Below, piece after piece: positions 12,240 through 24,045 of a stretch of 64,000 nt of DNA; the first letter of the stretch is position 1; the number at the start of each line of letters is the position of its first letter. This DNA is from Coriaria nepalensis. Taxonomy: Eukaryota > Streptophyta > Magnoliopsida > Cucurbitales > Coriariaceae. The notes under the pieces are model-generated. The model was not told where the DNA came from. It searched no databases and saw only the letters and a program-made list of their open reading frames with translations. The DNA lies in NCBI GenBank assembly GCA_027186245.1, contig CP114482.1, positions 3,291,001-3,355,000 on the forward strand, read 5' to 3'. Position numbers and translations under genes: made by a program.

Positions 12240-13011
12240 CTAATTATGTCTTTTAAGTTCGTAATAAAATGTTACATTGAAATGTTCACATAGAAGTCTA
12301 TAAGATGTAATTAATATCATGTGACGAACCTGCATTACGAGTATTGGTTTGACCACGACCACGAGTGTTATTAGAATGGCGAGAATTAAATTAGAAATTT
12401 TTGTTTGTACCAGTGGAAGGACGAGAAGTGAAGTTTTTACGAGATGAATCAACATTGGCCATTGCGACCAAGGAAGCGACAATGTTGTCAAGCCACTTGA
12501 GATAGGCTTCATGGTCTACAAAGAGATCATGCAGCTCCTCAAATTAGTATCGTGTCCCACAAGCATAGATTGGACTAGCAATATCGCAAAAAGTAGCACC
12601 GAGACCGTTGAGGATGTAAAGAGTGATATCATCATCCGAGAGAGGTCAATCAATAGTTGCCAACTCATCAATTTTGGCCTTGATAGTTTGCAAGAAAATC
12701 GAGATAGATTGATTGCTAAGAGTGAGGAGGAAGAGATCATCGTTGATCTGCATCTCATAGGTAATTGTTGATGGGCGTTTATAGAAATGAGAGGCAGCTC
12801 ATTCAGTGTAGCAGGCGGTGCTCCTTGGATGGCGGTGTATGGCGTGGCAGGAGGCACAGCGGCCATGACATTGGCAACAGCGGCTAGGGCAGCAACTGAA
12901 AATGTTATGGGATCCATTATGGCAGATTGGGTTATTGTAAAACCACAAGAGCCAAAAAAAAAAAAAAGAACAAAGAAGACTAAGCTTGTTAGAAAATTAG
13001 CTTTGATACCA
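12240..13011 (-). pseudogene. Ty1/copia 5' remnant: primer-binding site and gag
   Basis: Read on the minus strand, TGGTATCAAAGC at 13011-13000 matches the initiator-Met tRNA primer-binding site used by plant copia elements. It is followed by a gag-like frame that starts near 12917 (MDPITFSVAALAAV) and shifts frame downstream. The later text keeps gag features, including a segment like LATIDRPLSDDDITLYILNGL and a basic NNTRGRGQTN tail. Several stops and at least one frameshift interrupt it. No protease, integrase or RT follows, so only the 5' part survives. Orientation is opposite to the RNase H remnant at 10.8 kb, so the two pieces come from different insertions. Confidence 0.68.
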
Positions 13012-13133
13012 TATAAGATATTATTAATATTGAAAAGTTAATTGTTTATATTGTGGCTTATTGTGTCATATACAAAAGATATTTACAAATCTAAATCTCA
13101 TAAGGAAAGATATGTTGTTAACTATATAAAGAA
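13012..13133 (-). mobile_element. Partial 5' LTR (U3/R/U5 side) of the minus-strand copia fragment
   Basis: Directly upstream of the primer-binding site in the element's orientation. It contains a TATATA-type core and AT-rich U5-like sequence. Ends are not sharp. Confidence 0.35.
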
Positions 13134-13457
13134 TATTGTGTGATTTGATTATTCTATTATAAAATCATAAAATATTATATTTATTAAAAGTCAAAATAAA
13201 TTCAATATATTTTACTATTTTTTTAACCTAGTATTTATATTATAAAAGTTATAATCATAAGGAAATATATATTTTTAAACCCGGCTAATTTTTTTTTAAT
13301 TTAAATAAATAAGATTCATGATTAAAGTAAATAATTTAAGATATATAAATTATGAAATATTTGTCTAATTTCTGAATGGAACGGCGGGTGACTGAATTTC
13401 CTATATGCCCTTAGGACACTTCAGTTTGAATTTCTAGTTGGAACAATAAAAAAGTAC

Positions 13458-13566
13458 CACGTGACCGTTAAGACCCTCTCAAATCCACGTGAGCCAAGCT
13501 TAAAATGTCTAGGAGTTGAAAGTGAAGTGAAGAGGACCCAAACTGCCAAACTGAAAATAGCACGTG
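13458..13566. promoter_or_regulatory. Cluster of three CACGTG G-boxes
   Basis: CACGTG occurs at 13458-13463, 13486-13491 and 13561-13566, within 109 bases and in a locally GC-richer island. The word AATGGGCC, resembling TCP/site II promoter elements, follows near 13591. The island lies about 4.5 kb upstream of the miR156 hairpin. G-boxes are bound by bHLH and bZIP factors. Function is inferred only from motif density. Confidence 0.4.
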
Positions 13567-13909
13567 AAGCCGCCCCCTCTCTAAATCAGAGAATGGGCCG
13601 AAGGATAGCTTCAACTTATTCTAATTATTACCAAACAAGGAAAGTCTATATGCAAAAATGACGAGTTGGGCTGAAAGATACTTTTCGGTATCTTATCGTA
13701 CATGTAAGGATTGAGGGTTAAACTATTCGAGCGGATTATCGTACACCTAATGCCATTAAAAGTATGGAAACAGCAAGTTCCTTCTTTGGGTTATTAGGTA
13801 CTGTTCTAAGTTAGGGGAAAATTGGATAGGTTCTGCATTTTGGCTACGCCTTCTCAGATTCTTGTCCACTTAAAATCAGTAATTAACATTAATGTTACAG
13901 AGATCTTGT

Positions 13910-13936
13910 CCCCCCCCTCCCCCCCCTCCCCCCCCC
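13910..13936. repeat. C8-T-C8-T-C9 homopolymer block
   Basis: Three long C runs separated by single T residues. The complementary strand has G9-A-G8-A-G8, which satisfies the G-quadruplex pattern. Confidence 0.95.
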
Positions 13937-16900
13937 AAGAAAAAGTACAAAAATCTACCTATGTTTCTGTCAAGATTTAAGCCAAGTTTACATGTGGGTC
14001 AAATTTTATGACAATTCACCAATTTACTCTTTAGAACTTACTCACTGGGGGAAAGTTATCAACTATTTTTGTGTTATTGTCTTAATGATGATTAAAGACT
14101 CTAAAAAACCTTCCCATCAAAATCGATATGATTAGAATCTTACTCCGACAAATGTCGACACCTAAGAAAGCCGATTAAGGGAGATCGATCCAACGATCCA
14201 CAAAAAAAATTTATCCATTATCATCAGCTTATTGCCACTACCTCTACCACCGCACTATTGTCTCCATCATTAATTTTCTTATCATCTTATTACCTACTAT
14301 TTCCACTATTTTCAATGTCTCGTCACCGCTTCTATTAATATCGTTGTCGGCTAACACCATCGTCGAATGCATTGGCAATCTAATACAATTATCATAATTT
14401 CCACCACCTATCACCTCTACCACTTTCTTCTTTATTATTAGTTTTCCATGCCAACACAATCATCCGACCGCCGCCATCTGCACCAGTTCATACACCCCTT
14501 AGATTTTAAATTTTGTTTTGAATTTCTATATTTCACTAAAATTGTAATCTTATGTTATAGGTCTTCGAAGTTTAAAATATGGACAAGTCCAATTTGAAAA
14601 CCCGAACAAACCCTAAGACATGATTTACTATGTGAAAGTAGAATTTAACTAAAACCATATATTGTGGACATTATTGAGCTCAGATGTGTGGTCATTTAGG
14701 TCCCCCCAGAAATTGACAGTATGTACCATCTAGTACTCTGGTGGGAGAACAAGTTTTTTCATTTTGGTCATTGCTTTTATTCCACTTTCATCAATAGGTA
14801 TGGTGGCTTTTAAGTTTCAACTTTCTTTAAAGGTTAAAAAATATATAGTCCACTATTTCCAAATGAGACAGAAAAGTTGCCGTCGGGGGGAGGAGGGAAT
14901 GATCAGTTTTAACTTTAAATATATATTCCTCAAAAAGCTCCAATTGGCAAACCCTCATACCTTGTGAGCTGTATGTTTTTTAAAGGGGCCTGAAATAATG
15001 AACAAAATTCTTATTCTCAATATCCATCTTTGTACCTCTTTCTCTAGGGCGGTTCATTGGCCATTGTGTCTGGATTTTGTTAAAATCATGACCCACCCGA
15101 ATACAATTATTGAGCGACGAAAAAATATTTACTATAAAGTAAATGAGTTGCATCTTTTTTTGCAAAAGTTGTAGTCAGTGCAGTGCATTTGAATGCACAT
15201 CGTTCCACCCTTAGATAATGGAACCTATGATTCTAAGGTTCTAAATAATGGAACTTATAATTCTAAGCTTAGAACCATATGCATTAAGTAAACAGCACTG
15301 CACGCTTTTTGAAATGAAGAAGAGTTGCTTACTATATATTATCATGCATTAACTTTAAAATTGGACACTTATAAGAGTCATGATGTTAGGGCTAAAAATA
15401 ATAATAACCACAGTAAAAGGTACAAGATGCTACCCCTTATAGCATGGTTTGTTAGTAAAAACAAGTTTCCAAGATGGTCGAAAGCTCGTATCAAGTATCA
15501 ACTCGGACAATATAAGTGTACACATGTAAAGGATGCCTTTACGTACATTTTGGCGCCTTCCTGCCAACATGAATAAATGTACGTGTATTCAATTACCCAT
15601 GTCTTCTTCCGCAAGTGGGATACGTCACCAATAGTACTATACACTCCAGCGCTAGTCACTGCCACCAGTAATACACAATGCTTACGTTGGGATTTCATCA
15701 ATTGGATCTATCGGTCTATACAATGATAAAAAATGATAAGAGTGAAATCACCTTGAGCAAAATTTAGTTTTTGGGTAAAATTGATTTGAAATTGAAATTA
15801 CGATTAATTCAGATTTTTTTTATCGATTTAGTCATAAAAGTCAACCGAATTCGAACCGGTACTAGAACGGCCAGTTTCGATTGAAACATGTCGATTTTTT
15901 AATTTTTCATACTATTTTTTTTTTTTCATTTCTACTTAATTGAATTATTGTGTATGTAGTTGATGATCATATATTAGTATTATAATATATGTATTTTTTA
16001 CATTATTTAATAATTTATTTTATAGAGATATTTAAAAAAAAATCAGTATTATAATAATTAAAAATATCATAATTAAAATAATATTAAAATATATTATAAA
16101 TTCATAATCCATCGATTTAATGTCATCCAAGTAAATATAAAGCAGATCCAACGATTTTTGGTACTAAATACAGAAAAATAATCTGCTTATAATTTTAGAC
16201 GAATAATATTTAATTTTTAAGAAATTGATAAATATTTAATTTACTAATTTAAAGAAATTTTAGGAATATGATTTAAATCTACGAACTTTCACTAATATCA
16301 ATATTTAAGTTTAATATATTTACCATTAAATTATCATATTTTTCATAAAAACTACAATATATATATATATATATACGATGGATATTACAGGCTGCAAGTT
16401 CTGAGAGGACGACACCAACTTTATCCCTCTGCCCATTATTATGGATGATATCTCTCTCTCTTTTTTTTTTTTTCTCTTTTTGATAATACAATTTAGAATA
16501 ACATCGTTGGAAGTTGGTGGTGGCCTTTATTACCATATATAGGAAGCTGGTTAGGCTGTCAGTGAAATTTGTTTTAAAAAATTTATAACAATCCCATAAC
16601 AAAAGTAAACTAAAGGGTCCTTATGGTTCTCATTCGTCCGGCTACAGCTCAAGGTACGGTCTGGGAGAAATTTGTGCTTCGTTCACAGATCAAATGATTC
16701 TAAAACTGTCCCATTTTCTAGGATTAATGCCACTTAAAATTGTACGTACCAAGCTTTTTCTTTCTTTTTTCTATTAATACATGAAATAAATAGTCATTTT
16801 ATATAGAAGGTACATAACAAACCATTTCTATATATATAAGTTTTACAACATCAATCAAATTAAGTACACATTATATAGTAATTAGTTTAATGTGTTAGAT

Positions 16901-18106
16901 TTAATTTTGGTTATGAGATAAGTGGCTTGTCTTTCTTTTACATACATTTGATTCTCAAGGCTTCCATATATTCTAAACACACTCTCATCGGACTTTCTTT
17001 TTGATTCATATTCAATCCCTCTATTTACTCATGACTCATGATCCATTGAGCTGTTTTCATTATACTCGCAGTGTCCTACACTCCTACTAATATCAAGATA
17101 TATCAAAACGATGAGAATCCCGTTTCCAGTATAAAGGCATATGTCTCCTTCTCAATGTAAACCGTGCATGTTCCATCTTCTGAATCGAAAGAATTCAACA
17201 TATCGAAAAACAAAAATAAAAAAGTTCAAACTATTAAAACCGTTGGATTTATACTCCTTATCTTATTACATTAAAAAACACTCGCATTTAACCAAAACGA
17301 GTTCATAATTGGGATTCATGTGTCATTGGCCTTTATCACAAATGAAATGGGAAACACTTGAAATTACCACAATCAAGTTTTTCAGGACAAAGGAGACTAG
17401 TAAAATCAATTGTGTTGGGTGAAAAATGTATAAACGAAACTATAATTATGCAAAGTGAAGGCAAAATGTCTCAACTAGTAATTGAAAAAAAAAAAAAAAA
17501 AATCTCTTGTTTCACTTTAGGATCAATTTGGGAGGGTTAGGTAAATAGTTTTGTGGATGCCTATTTATGCATCATTGTCTCCCTTGTTTGACACTGTACC
17601 GTCTTGCCGACCGGAGGTCCCTACCCACTAGATGAGGATCAACTAGCATTAAAGAAAGAATATCAAACGGCCCAGAATGCACTTGAGGGGCCCAAATCAG
17701 TATCCTGGAAGTCAATCAGAAACACATGATGAGTGCTCCACGTTTGCCCATTTTAATTAATTTCTTCTTCAAAGAAAAAAAAAAGTCTAAAGGGTACTCA
17801 TCACATTCCACCTCTTTATCTCTCTACCTAATCCTATCTTCACATCACTGAAACAAACCCTAATTCATTTTTGTTCATATGGCTAGGTAGTTGTAATAGG
17901 GAAATGGGAACATGGGTTTCGATATTTCTTTTCCCTGTTTTTACCATAAAGGGGTTTAGGGTTAAGATGTGATGGTTTTAAGGTTTCTTTTTTAAATGCC
18001 AAAAATGGGTGTTTCCTGAGGTTGCAGATCTACCATCTCTTATTAGGTTTTCTTTCAACTGCAAAAGAGAAGAAGAAGAAGAGAGAGAGAGGGAGAGAGA
18101 GATGTT

Positions 18107-18223
18107 GGATGAAGAGCAAGAAGAATGACAGAAGAGAGTGAGCACATACCCTTTCAAGGAAAATCATATGGAATTATGCCACTGAGGGGTGCGTGCTCAC
18201 TGCTCTATCTGTCATCTTCATCC
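18107..18223 (+). ncRNA. MIR156: miR156 precursor hairpin
   Basis: The 5' arm carries TGACAGAAGAGAGTGAGCAC at 18126-18145, identical to the canonical 20-nt miR156. The 3' arm carries GCTCACTGCTCTATCTGTCA at 18195-18214, which pairs with it as the star strand. A loop of about 50 nt separates them. Outside the duplex, GGATGAAG (18107-18114) pairs with CTTCATCC (18216-18223) across an asymmetric bulge, giving a normal plant pre-miRNA fold. miR156 is loaded into AGO1 and represses SPL transcription-factor mRNAs, holding the plant in the juvenile phase. Position beside an LRL bHLH gene and CIPK6 matches the Arabidopsis MIR156B locus as I recall it. Confidence 0.97.
18126..18145 (+). ncRNA. miR156: Mature miR156 (5' arm)
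   Basis: Exact 20-nt canonical miR156 with the typical 5' U. The star strand starts at 18195, which gives the offset expected from Dicer-like cleavage within about one base. Confidence 0.96.
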
Positions 18224-20700
18224 CCACTAAACAAATCAATGCTTTGGTTTCTCTCTTTTCCTTCCATCTCTTTCTCTCTCTCTCAGCTTAACTTTTTGCA
18301 GGTGGGTTTAGAAGACTATAAAGCTTTATCCTTTTTTGTTTCCTATAATTTAGTTCTTTACTTGTACACATTGCTAATTGTATACATGTCTTTCTCCCAC
18401 TCTCTGAAAAAAAAAAAAAAAAGAAAAAAAAAAAGTCATTATCTTGATGACACCTTTCATGATCGTCAAGAGAAACAATAAAATAGGAGAGGATAAGTGA
18501 AATCATGACACATCTTACACTTTCAGGCATAAATTTGACAGTCCATTAAATGTGATTTCTGAATCATAATATAAATATATATATACCCTCCCATCTTTCT
18601 CTTATGCAGACGCAGACCAGTGGAACAATGATTTCATTGAAGTTGGAGAGCTAATAATATCAGCTGATTAAACGGTAAGCGTGCACAATTTTTTTTTTAC
18701 TTTTTTTATTTTTTTTTTAATTAATTTTTCCCACTACTTCCTTGGTTGTCTGCTAATTTTTTTTTTTTAATTTTTAATTTTCATTAATCAATTTAATTAG
18801 CTTTAATTCCCTCTATATGTATATGCATATTGGTTAATCAAAGTTTAATCACAGTTTCAAAGATAATATGTATGTGTATTTATAGTAGTTATATACTTAA
18901 ATTGTTACAATTAATTAATTAAATCCCAACAGAAGTCTGGAGATTGAAAGCGTGACTTTTGATGCATCTTGAAGAACTACAAGTCATTAGATGGTACACC
19001 ACTTTTACTGTTGACGCTTAACATTTTTTTTTTCTTTTTTTGGTTTGTGCCAAAAGTTGACGCTTAACTGAAACCTCCATTTTTCAAGATTTTTCTTTTT
19101 TTTTTTTTTATTTTTTTTTTCTATTTTTTATAATATGAATAATAGGTAAAAGAGAGAAAAAAAAAAACATTTTTATCTTTCTCCTTGATCCTCCTCTCCT
19201 TTCCTTCTTTCTTTCTTCGTTTTATGATCTTATGATGAACAGATTCAACTTGAAGACCCTGCTGGACAAAGCTGGTATGATCTTAATTATTGCTGTTAGA
19301 GCATTTTGTTGGTAAGATTTTGATTTTGTGGGTAATTTCTCCTGCACCGACCCATATGAAAATCTAAACAAAGGTCGTGTGTTTATATGCGATTCTGATG
19401 TTTTTCGGGGGGGAAACAATCCATGCAGAATAGTACTGTGTATTTTGCCTCTTTTTTTCTGATTTTGTACTATTCAAATAGTTTGGATTTGTCAAGGTAA
19501 AGTAAGAGAAGTTGCTAAATGAGGTAACTTAGTTATTGGTTTGCTCTTGTTGGAATTAGGGCAATCAACTATATTAGGAACATGAAATAAAAGCTTTCGT
19601 TGGAGTACTACTACTTTTTATGATTCCGGTAAGTAATTTTCTTATTTGTTGCTGATTTTTTTTTTGGTTCCTTTTCCCTTTTTAGAAAGATATTTTAATT
19701 ATATTTTCTTCATCATCTAATTTATAGGATTATTGATTTATTATTACTACTGGGTTTTTTTTATAAATGAAATTACGTAGGGAGGACTCAGTTCGATGTT
19801 GGGGAGTAAGAAGCTGCTTAGTTTTTGTTTCCAGAAGGTTAATGGTTTAATTCCAGGTATTTATTATTATATTGTGCTATTAAATTTGATGATTTTATTT
19901 GATATTTTAGTGAGTTTTTGAAATGTTCGTCTTTGGGGGTAATCATATATGATGTCCGTTGATCGTTCGCGATAATCGTACTAATGCAGCAAAAGACGAC
20001 ATTGTTTTGGGCTTATCCAAATCTAGAGTTGCTGAAAATCCTTGTGTTTGGCTTTAATCCAAGTGTATAAGCATGTATAAATCAAAAGCTGGTTTGATTA
20101 GTCTCCACATCACAGATCAGCTAGTTTTTTGGAAAATTAGCTTGAAAATCGTCTTAGTCTAACCGAAGAAGGGACAATATATGAAACTTTTGCATCTCAG
20201 GATAATGTTATATATCATCCCACCTCTTGCAAAGATGTTTAATTAATCTGTATTTGATGACGGATTTCTCTTTCCATTTTCTGATTTGCTCGGAAGATAC
20301 TCTAGAACTAGTGCATGAAGAAACTAGCTTTATCTAATTTAATCTGAAAGTGTTTTTTTTTTCCGTCTTAGAAGTTATCTAAACTATGTGTTAACAATGA
20401 TTGAAATGAATTTACAGATTTGATCACAGATGTCAGTTCGACTTCTACAATATTTTTATTAGACCGGCCTGATTTACAATGTTCACAGCGAACAGTTGCT
20501 TAGATGAATCTGTTCTTAAAGGTAAAATTCTCTTAACTAATTAGTGATGATGATACTGTTAACATGGGACCACTCCTTGATAGTTTTCACACTTTCTTAT
20601 GCTTCTTTTTGCCAGTTTTGTATTGTGTGATTAAGATCAGTATAAGTACAAAATAAGGAGGAAAATTTTGAGTTTGTTGAGCTGATTACAGGTAGGCATG

Positions 20701-20974
20701 CATTTTGTTCGAGATATATTTTCCAATGATTTTTTCTTTTCATTGGTTTGATGAATTTAGTTCATGAGAATAATATCTATCATATCATTTTGTTCTTGGG
20801 AAAGTTTGGATTAGTCCATCGAGAGTGAATGGGAACATGTTTCAGATTCTCAAATACCAATACCGGATGGAGATGGATCTTTCTCCATCTATGTCCTTTT
20901 CAGAGACTGCAACCCAGAAACGGATTCTCAAACTCATTGTTATGATGTTGATTAAGTCTCTAGACCATTAAATT
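20701..20974. other. Spacer between the MIR156 transcript region and a MITE
   Basis: No gene or repeat end recognised. The last eight bases (attaaatt, 20967-20974) are the left target-site duplication of the MITE that follows. Confidence 0.5.
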
Positions 20975-21458
20975 TAGGGGTGGGGGTTTTTCCCATTGAG
21001 ATCGGGAACACCCATTGATATCTCTTATTCCCGTTTTATTTCTAGTATCTCGGGACCAGAACCAGAATCGGTAAGCAATTGGGATTCACGGTAATTTTTC
21101 AATTAATTAATTAATTAATATGATAATAATATTTGACTTTATAATTCATATAATAATCATAATTTTAAAATATCACTGACAAAAAAGAAAATTAATAACA
21201 AAAATTTATATAAATTTCATTAATAAAAGTAATTAAACATTTATAATTTTATTAATTTTTTTTTCAAATTTATTCGGACAAATATTTTATTTTCAAATTG
21301 TTCGGAACTGGGACAATATTTGGCCCCGTTCCCATTTCCGGTCCCGGTCCGTAATCCTAGTACCGGTATTGGGACTAGACTATTATTTTTATTCCCATTA
21401 AATATCAGGACCGGAACCAGAAAGAGATCAGAATTCCCAGGAAAAATCCCCACCCCTA
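20975..21458. mobile_element. hAT-type MITE, 484 bp, with 8-bp target-site duplication
   Basis: Left end TAGGGGTGGGG and right end CCCCACCCCTA are perfect inverted repeats of 11 bases, and the homology continues inward (GTTTTTCCC versus ATTTTTCC, then GAACC/GGTTCC-rich text). The element is flanked by attaaatt on the left and gttaaatt on the right, an 8-bp duplication with one mismatch. TIR sequence and duplication length both fit the hAT superfamily. It is non-coding and internally AT-rich, so it depended on a transposase supplied elsewhere. Confidence 0.85.
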
Positions 21459-24045
21459 GTTAAATTGACTTGTGCTTGTTTGAGGATTACTTTGTTACAA
21501 TGATGCATATTTTCACTTTTGATGGTGTAATGAAATGAGCATATATTATGTTGTTCAAATTAATATGTTGTATATGAAGTATCGATCTCAACATATTATA
21601 TATGATGATGACGACGGTCTGTAATCATAACCTCATGATTCCTAAGTAGATATATAATTATTTTCTTCAACTTATGATGAACTATATTTCTTTTGAAACA
21701 TTCAAACAGGATGTAAACGTTGTACTTGTTTTGTTAAAGCATAGGTTTTAAGAGGCATTTCAAAGTGATGACGGCCTCTATAATCATTTTCAGATTTTGG
21801 AAGTCCATCTCTTTTGATACGATATGAAATCCTTGGCCTTGAAAGATAATGTAAATCCAAATGAATAGAATCAAAGTCCTTGATTACTTAGAGCCTCATA
21901 GATTACAATCTATAGGATTGAATAATCTTCAGCTTCTCAAAGTATTCTACAAGCTCTTAAGCTTATAACTCTATTGGTGGTTTTATTTGCAATCTATCAC
22001 ATTGGTTTAGATAGCGATTTTCCACGAATGCGCTTTGTTTTTCTAATGACGATTAATGAATTGGATCTTTTTAAGCACTTGGCTATTAACTCTAATCAGT
22101 AGGTATCATGTGTATGAGGAGCAAGGTGTACTATGAAATAATCTCTGCGGCATTGTTGAATGAACATTATCCCTTGTGGAATACGGATTAATTAATTGTT
22201 CGATTTGATGAAACAGAAATCATATCTCATTCTTCAAGAATGTTAACAATGTGATTGCATAAATTAGGTATATTTTGTAATGCTGGACTGTTCATAAATG
22301 TTTCCATATGGAATTTCAACACGTTCTTTGATTTGCTCAAATGGTCCAAGCTTTAGTGAGTATGTGTCTGTGTAATGTAATACCCCATTAGTATAAATGG
22401 CTGGTAGTTGATTGAAATTTAGACTTGAATCTCTGATGACCTATATATGAAGGAAACCGGACCATAGCATCACAAAGATGAGGGATCCCAAGTCAAAAAA
22501 TTCATTTGTAAATGGATTCTTAGAGCCAATAACCCTAGACATTCTTGACATGAAGAAAAGAAACCATATGCAGACCTAGATAACATGAGTAGTATTCTTG
22601 GGAATTTTACCTGTTACTTTCATTACTTTAGAGGACATGATCTTATTTAAGTTTTTGAGGAAGGCAAGGACACAAGTATCACTTATTGGTAGAAAAACTC
22701 TCTCGGTGGATGTCATTTTTTGTTTTTGTTTTTCTTACAACTAGATGGTTGATTAACGTCGTTTCCGTAAGAATTCAAGCTTGAAGCAACGATTAAGAGA
22801 GAGTAGTAAAAAAAAGAACTCTAGTTTGATAATACTTGCAGGAAATTTGATTTTCGTTGAGAAAGTAAAAGATTAAATATAAGATAATAAACAATACAAG
22901 TACATAAATAGAAAACTAATTAATGCACCCTTATAATCCTCAAGATTAAATATGAGTTTCTATCACTATTCTTCACTTACATCACATATTAGTTGGACAA
23001 GAACAAAAACTAGAAAATCTGAAAAAGTACAACCACTAAAGTAAATGGAGCTCCAACTTGTGATTTTGAGCTCCATACCTCAAATGTTTCTAGAATTAGC
23101 TTCTAGACAACATATACTCCATATCAAACTTGTTGGCATGATCAAATCCACTATAGAATTCAAAATTGGTTTCTGACTTATTCTGCAAGTAAACTAGAAG
23201 AAACTAAAATTGCAGTTGTCGACCCGTAGAGCCATCGACCCTGTTGACCCCACCGAGCCATCGAGCGTCAACCCCATCAACCCATTCTCAAACTAATTGA
23301 ATTCTAACTACTACAAACTCCAAAAAACCTATTCTAGCTAGTGGTATGAGAGTCAACGCCAATTCAATCAACATTTGAAAAATCAACCCTCAACACTTCA
23401 TACCTCATTAGCTAAGGTTTCATGAACTTCAAACAGTTTTTTAGCGAGAAAATTTAGTACTAACTAGAAACCATTCCTAATTTAGGAGATTAGTGATTGT
23501 GTAATGTCAGACGGTGGAAAGTAAAACTTCTTTTCTTTGATGGAGTCTTTGGGGAGGATGATTACTTATTCGTGTAAGCAAGTCCCAAACCCAAGACCTC
23601 GTATACATTAATCTAAGCCCTTAGCACTTGAACCAATTGACATTGAACCTGTCCGCTTTTATCCATTCGATATTTAAGCTCTTGCATCACTTTCACATGA
23701 CAATCAGGCCATGAATATGATTGTAGTTTTGATATATATATATTACTTTTTAATGACCGAACATTTTTTTTTTCTTTTGGCTTTTATTGAGAATTTTAAT
23801 TAAGAGTTGGGATTTGTTTGTTGAGCACATGCGGATGTGATTTGGTCATGCCCATGCAAATGTTTTATGCACTCTCCTCCATAAGAAACTTGGAACTTTT
23901 TTCTTTTTAATGACAGAGAAATATAATTTGATCATGTGCTAAAGTTAAGTTCATTTACAGTGTCAAGTTCAAGCACCTAAGTCTTCAACAGATGTTACAA
24001 GGCAAATTCCCTTCCCTTCAAGCCAAGTCTAAGAATCATTTTTAG
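21459..24045. other. Intergenic DNA, possibly containing degraded retroelement sequence
   Basis: No coding region recognised. The stretch at about 22750-23660 has a different composition, with CGACCC-type words at 23220-23285 and repeat-like text near 23580-23650. It could be old LTR or LINE debris, but no diagnostic end was found. Confidence 0.45.

Larger units (their letters stand above)
13134..17779. other. Intergenic region upstream of MIR156
   Basis: No credible protein gene. It holds three G-boxes at 13458-13566, a C-homopolymer block at 13910-13936, (AT)n near 16358-16375, and otherwise AT-rich unique-looking DNA. Open frames up to about 107 codons here are low-complexity or lack any recognisable family. 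Confidence 0.55.
17780..20700 (+). ncRNA. MIR156: Putative spliced primary transcript of MIR156
   Basis: Downstream of the hairpin there is an ordered chain of plausible acceptor and donor sites on the plus strand, with no coding frame across them. Candidate exons are the hairpin exon ending near 18301 (CAG|GTGGGT), then 18610-18674, 18933-18993, 19243-19274, 19560-19628, 19781-19856, a possible exon from 19990, and 20418-20521. Polypyrimidine-rich or AT-rich introns separate them. Several plant pri-miR156 transcripts are known to contain introns. The start and end of the transcript are not defined; a pyrimidine-rich leader near 17.8-17.9 kb is a reasonable 5' region. This is inference from splice-site spacing and has no homology support beyond the hairpin. 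Confidence 0.45.

Noticed and set aside
14244..14459. 71-codon minus-strand frame with VVEVIGGGNYDN
   Set aside because: Caused by CACTACC/CATCATC-type low-complexity sequence. No splice partners or family match.
15325..15576. 83-codon plus-strand frame
   Set aside because: No recognised domain, biased composition, no neighbouring exons.
18125..18481. A 118-codon frame beginning one base before mature miR156, possibly a miRNA-encoded peptide
   Set aside because: Its length comes from pyrimidine-rich low-complexity sequence and a poly-Lys end. It crosses the hairpin and a probable splice donor, and the reported miPEPs lie in the 5' part of the pri-miRNA.
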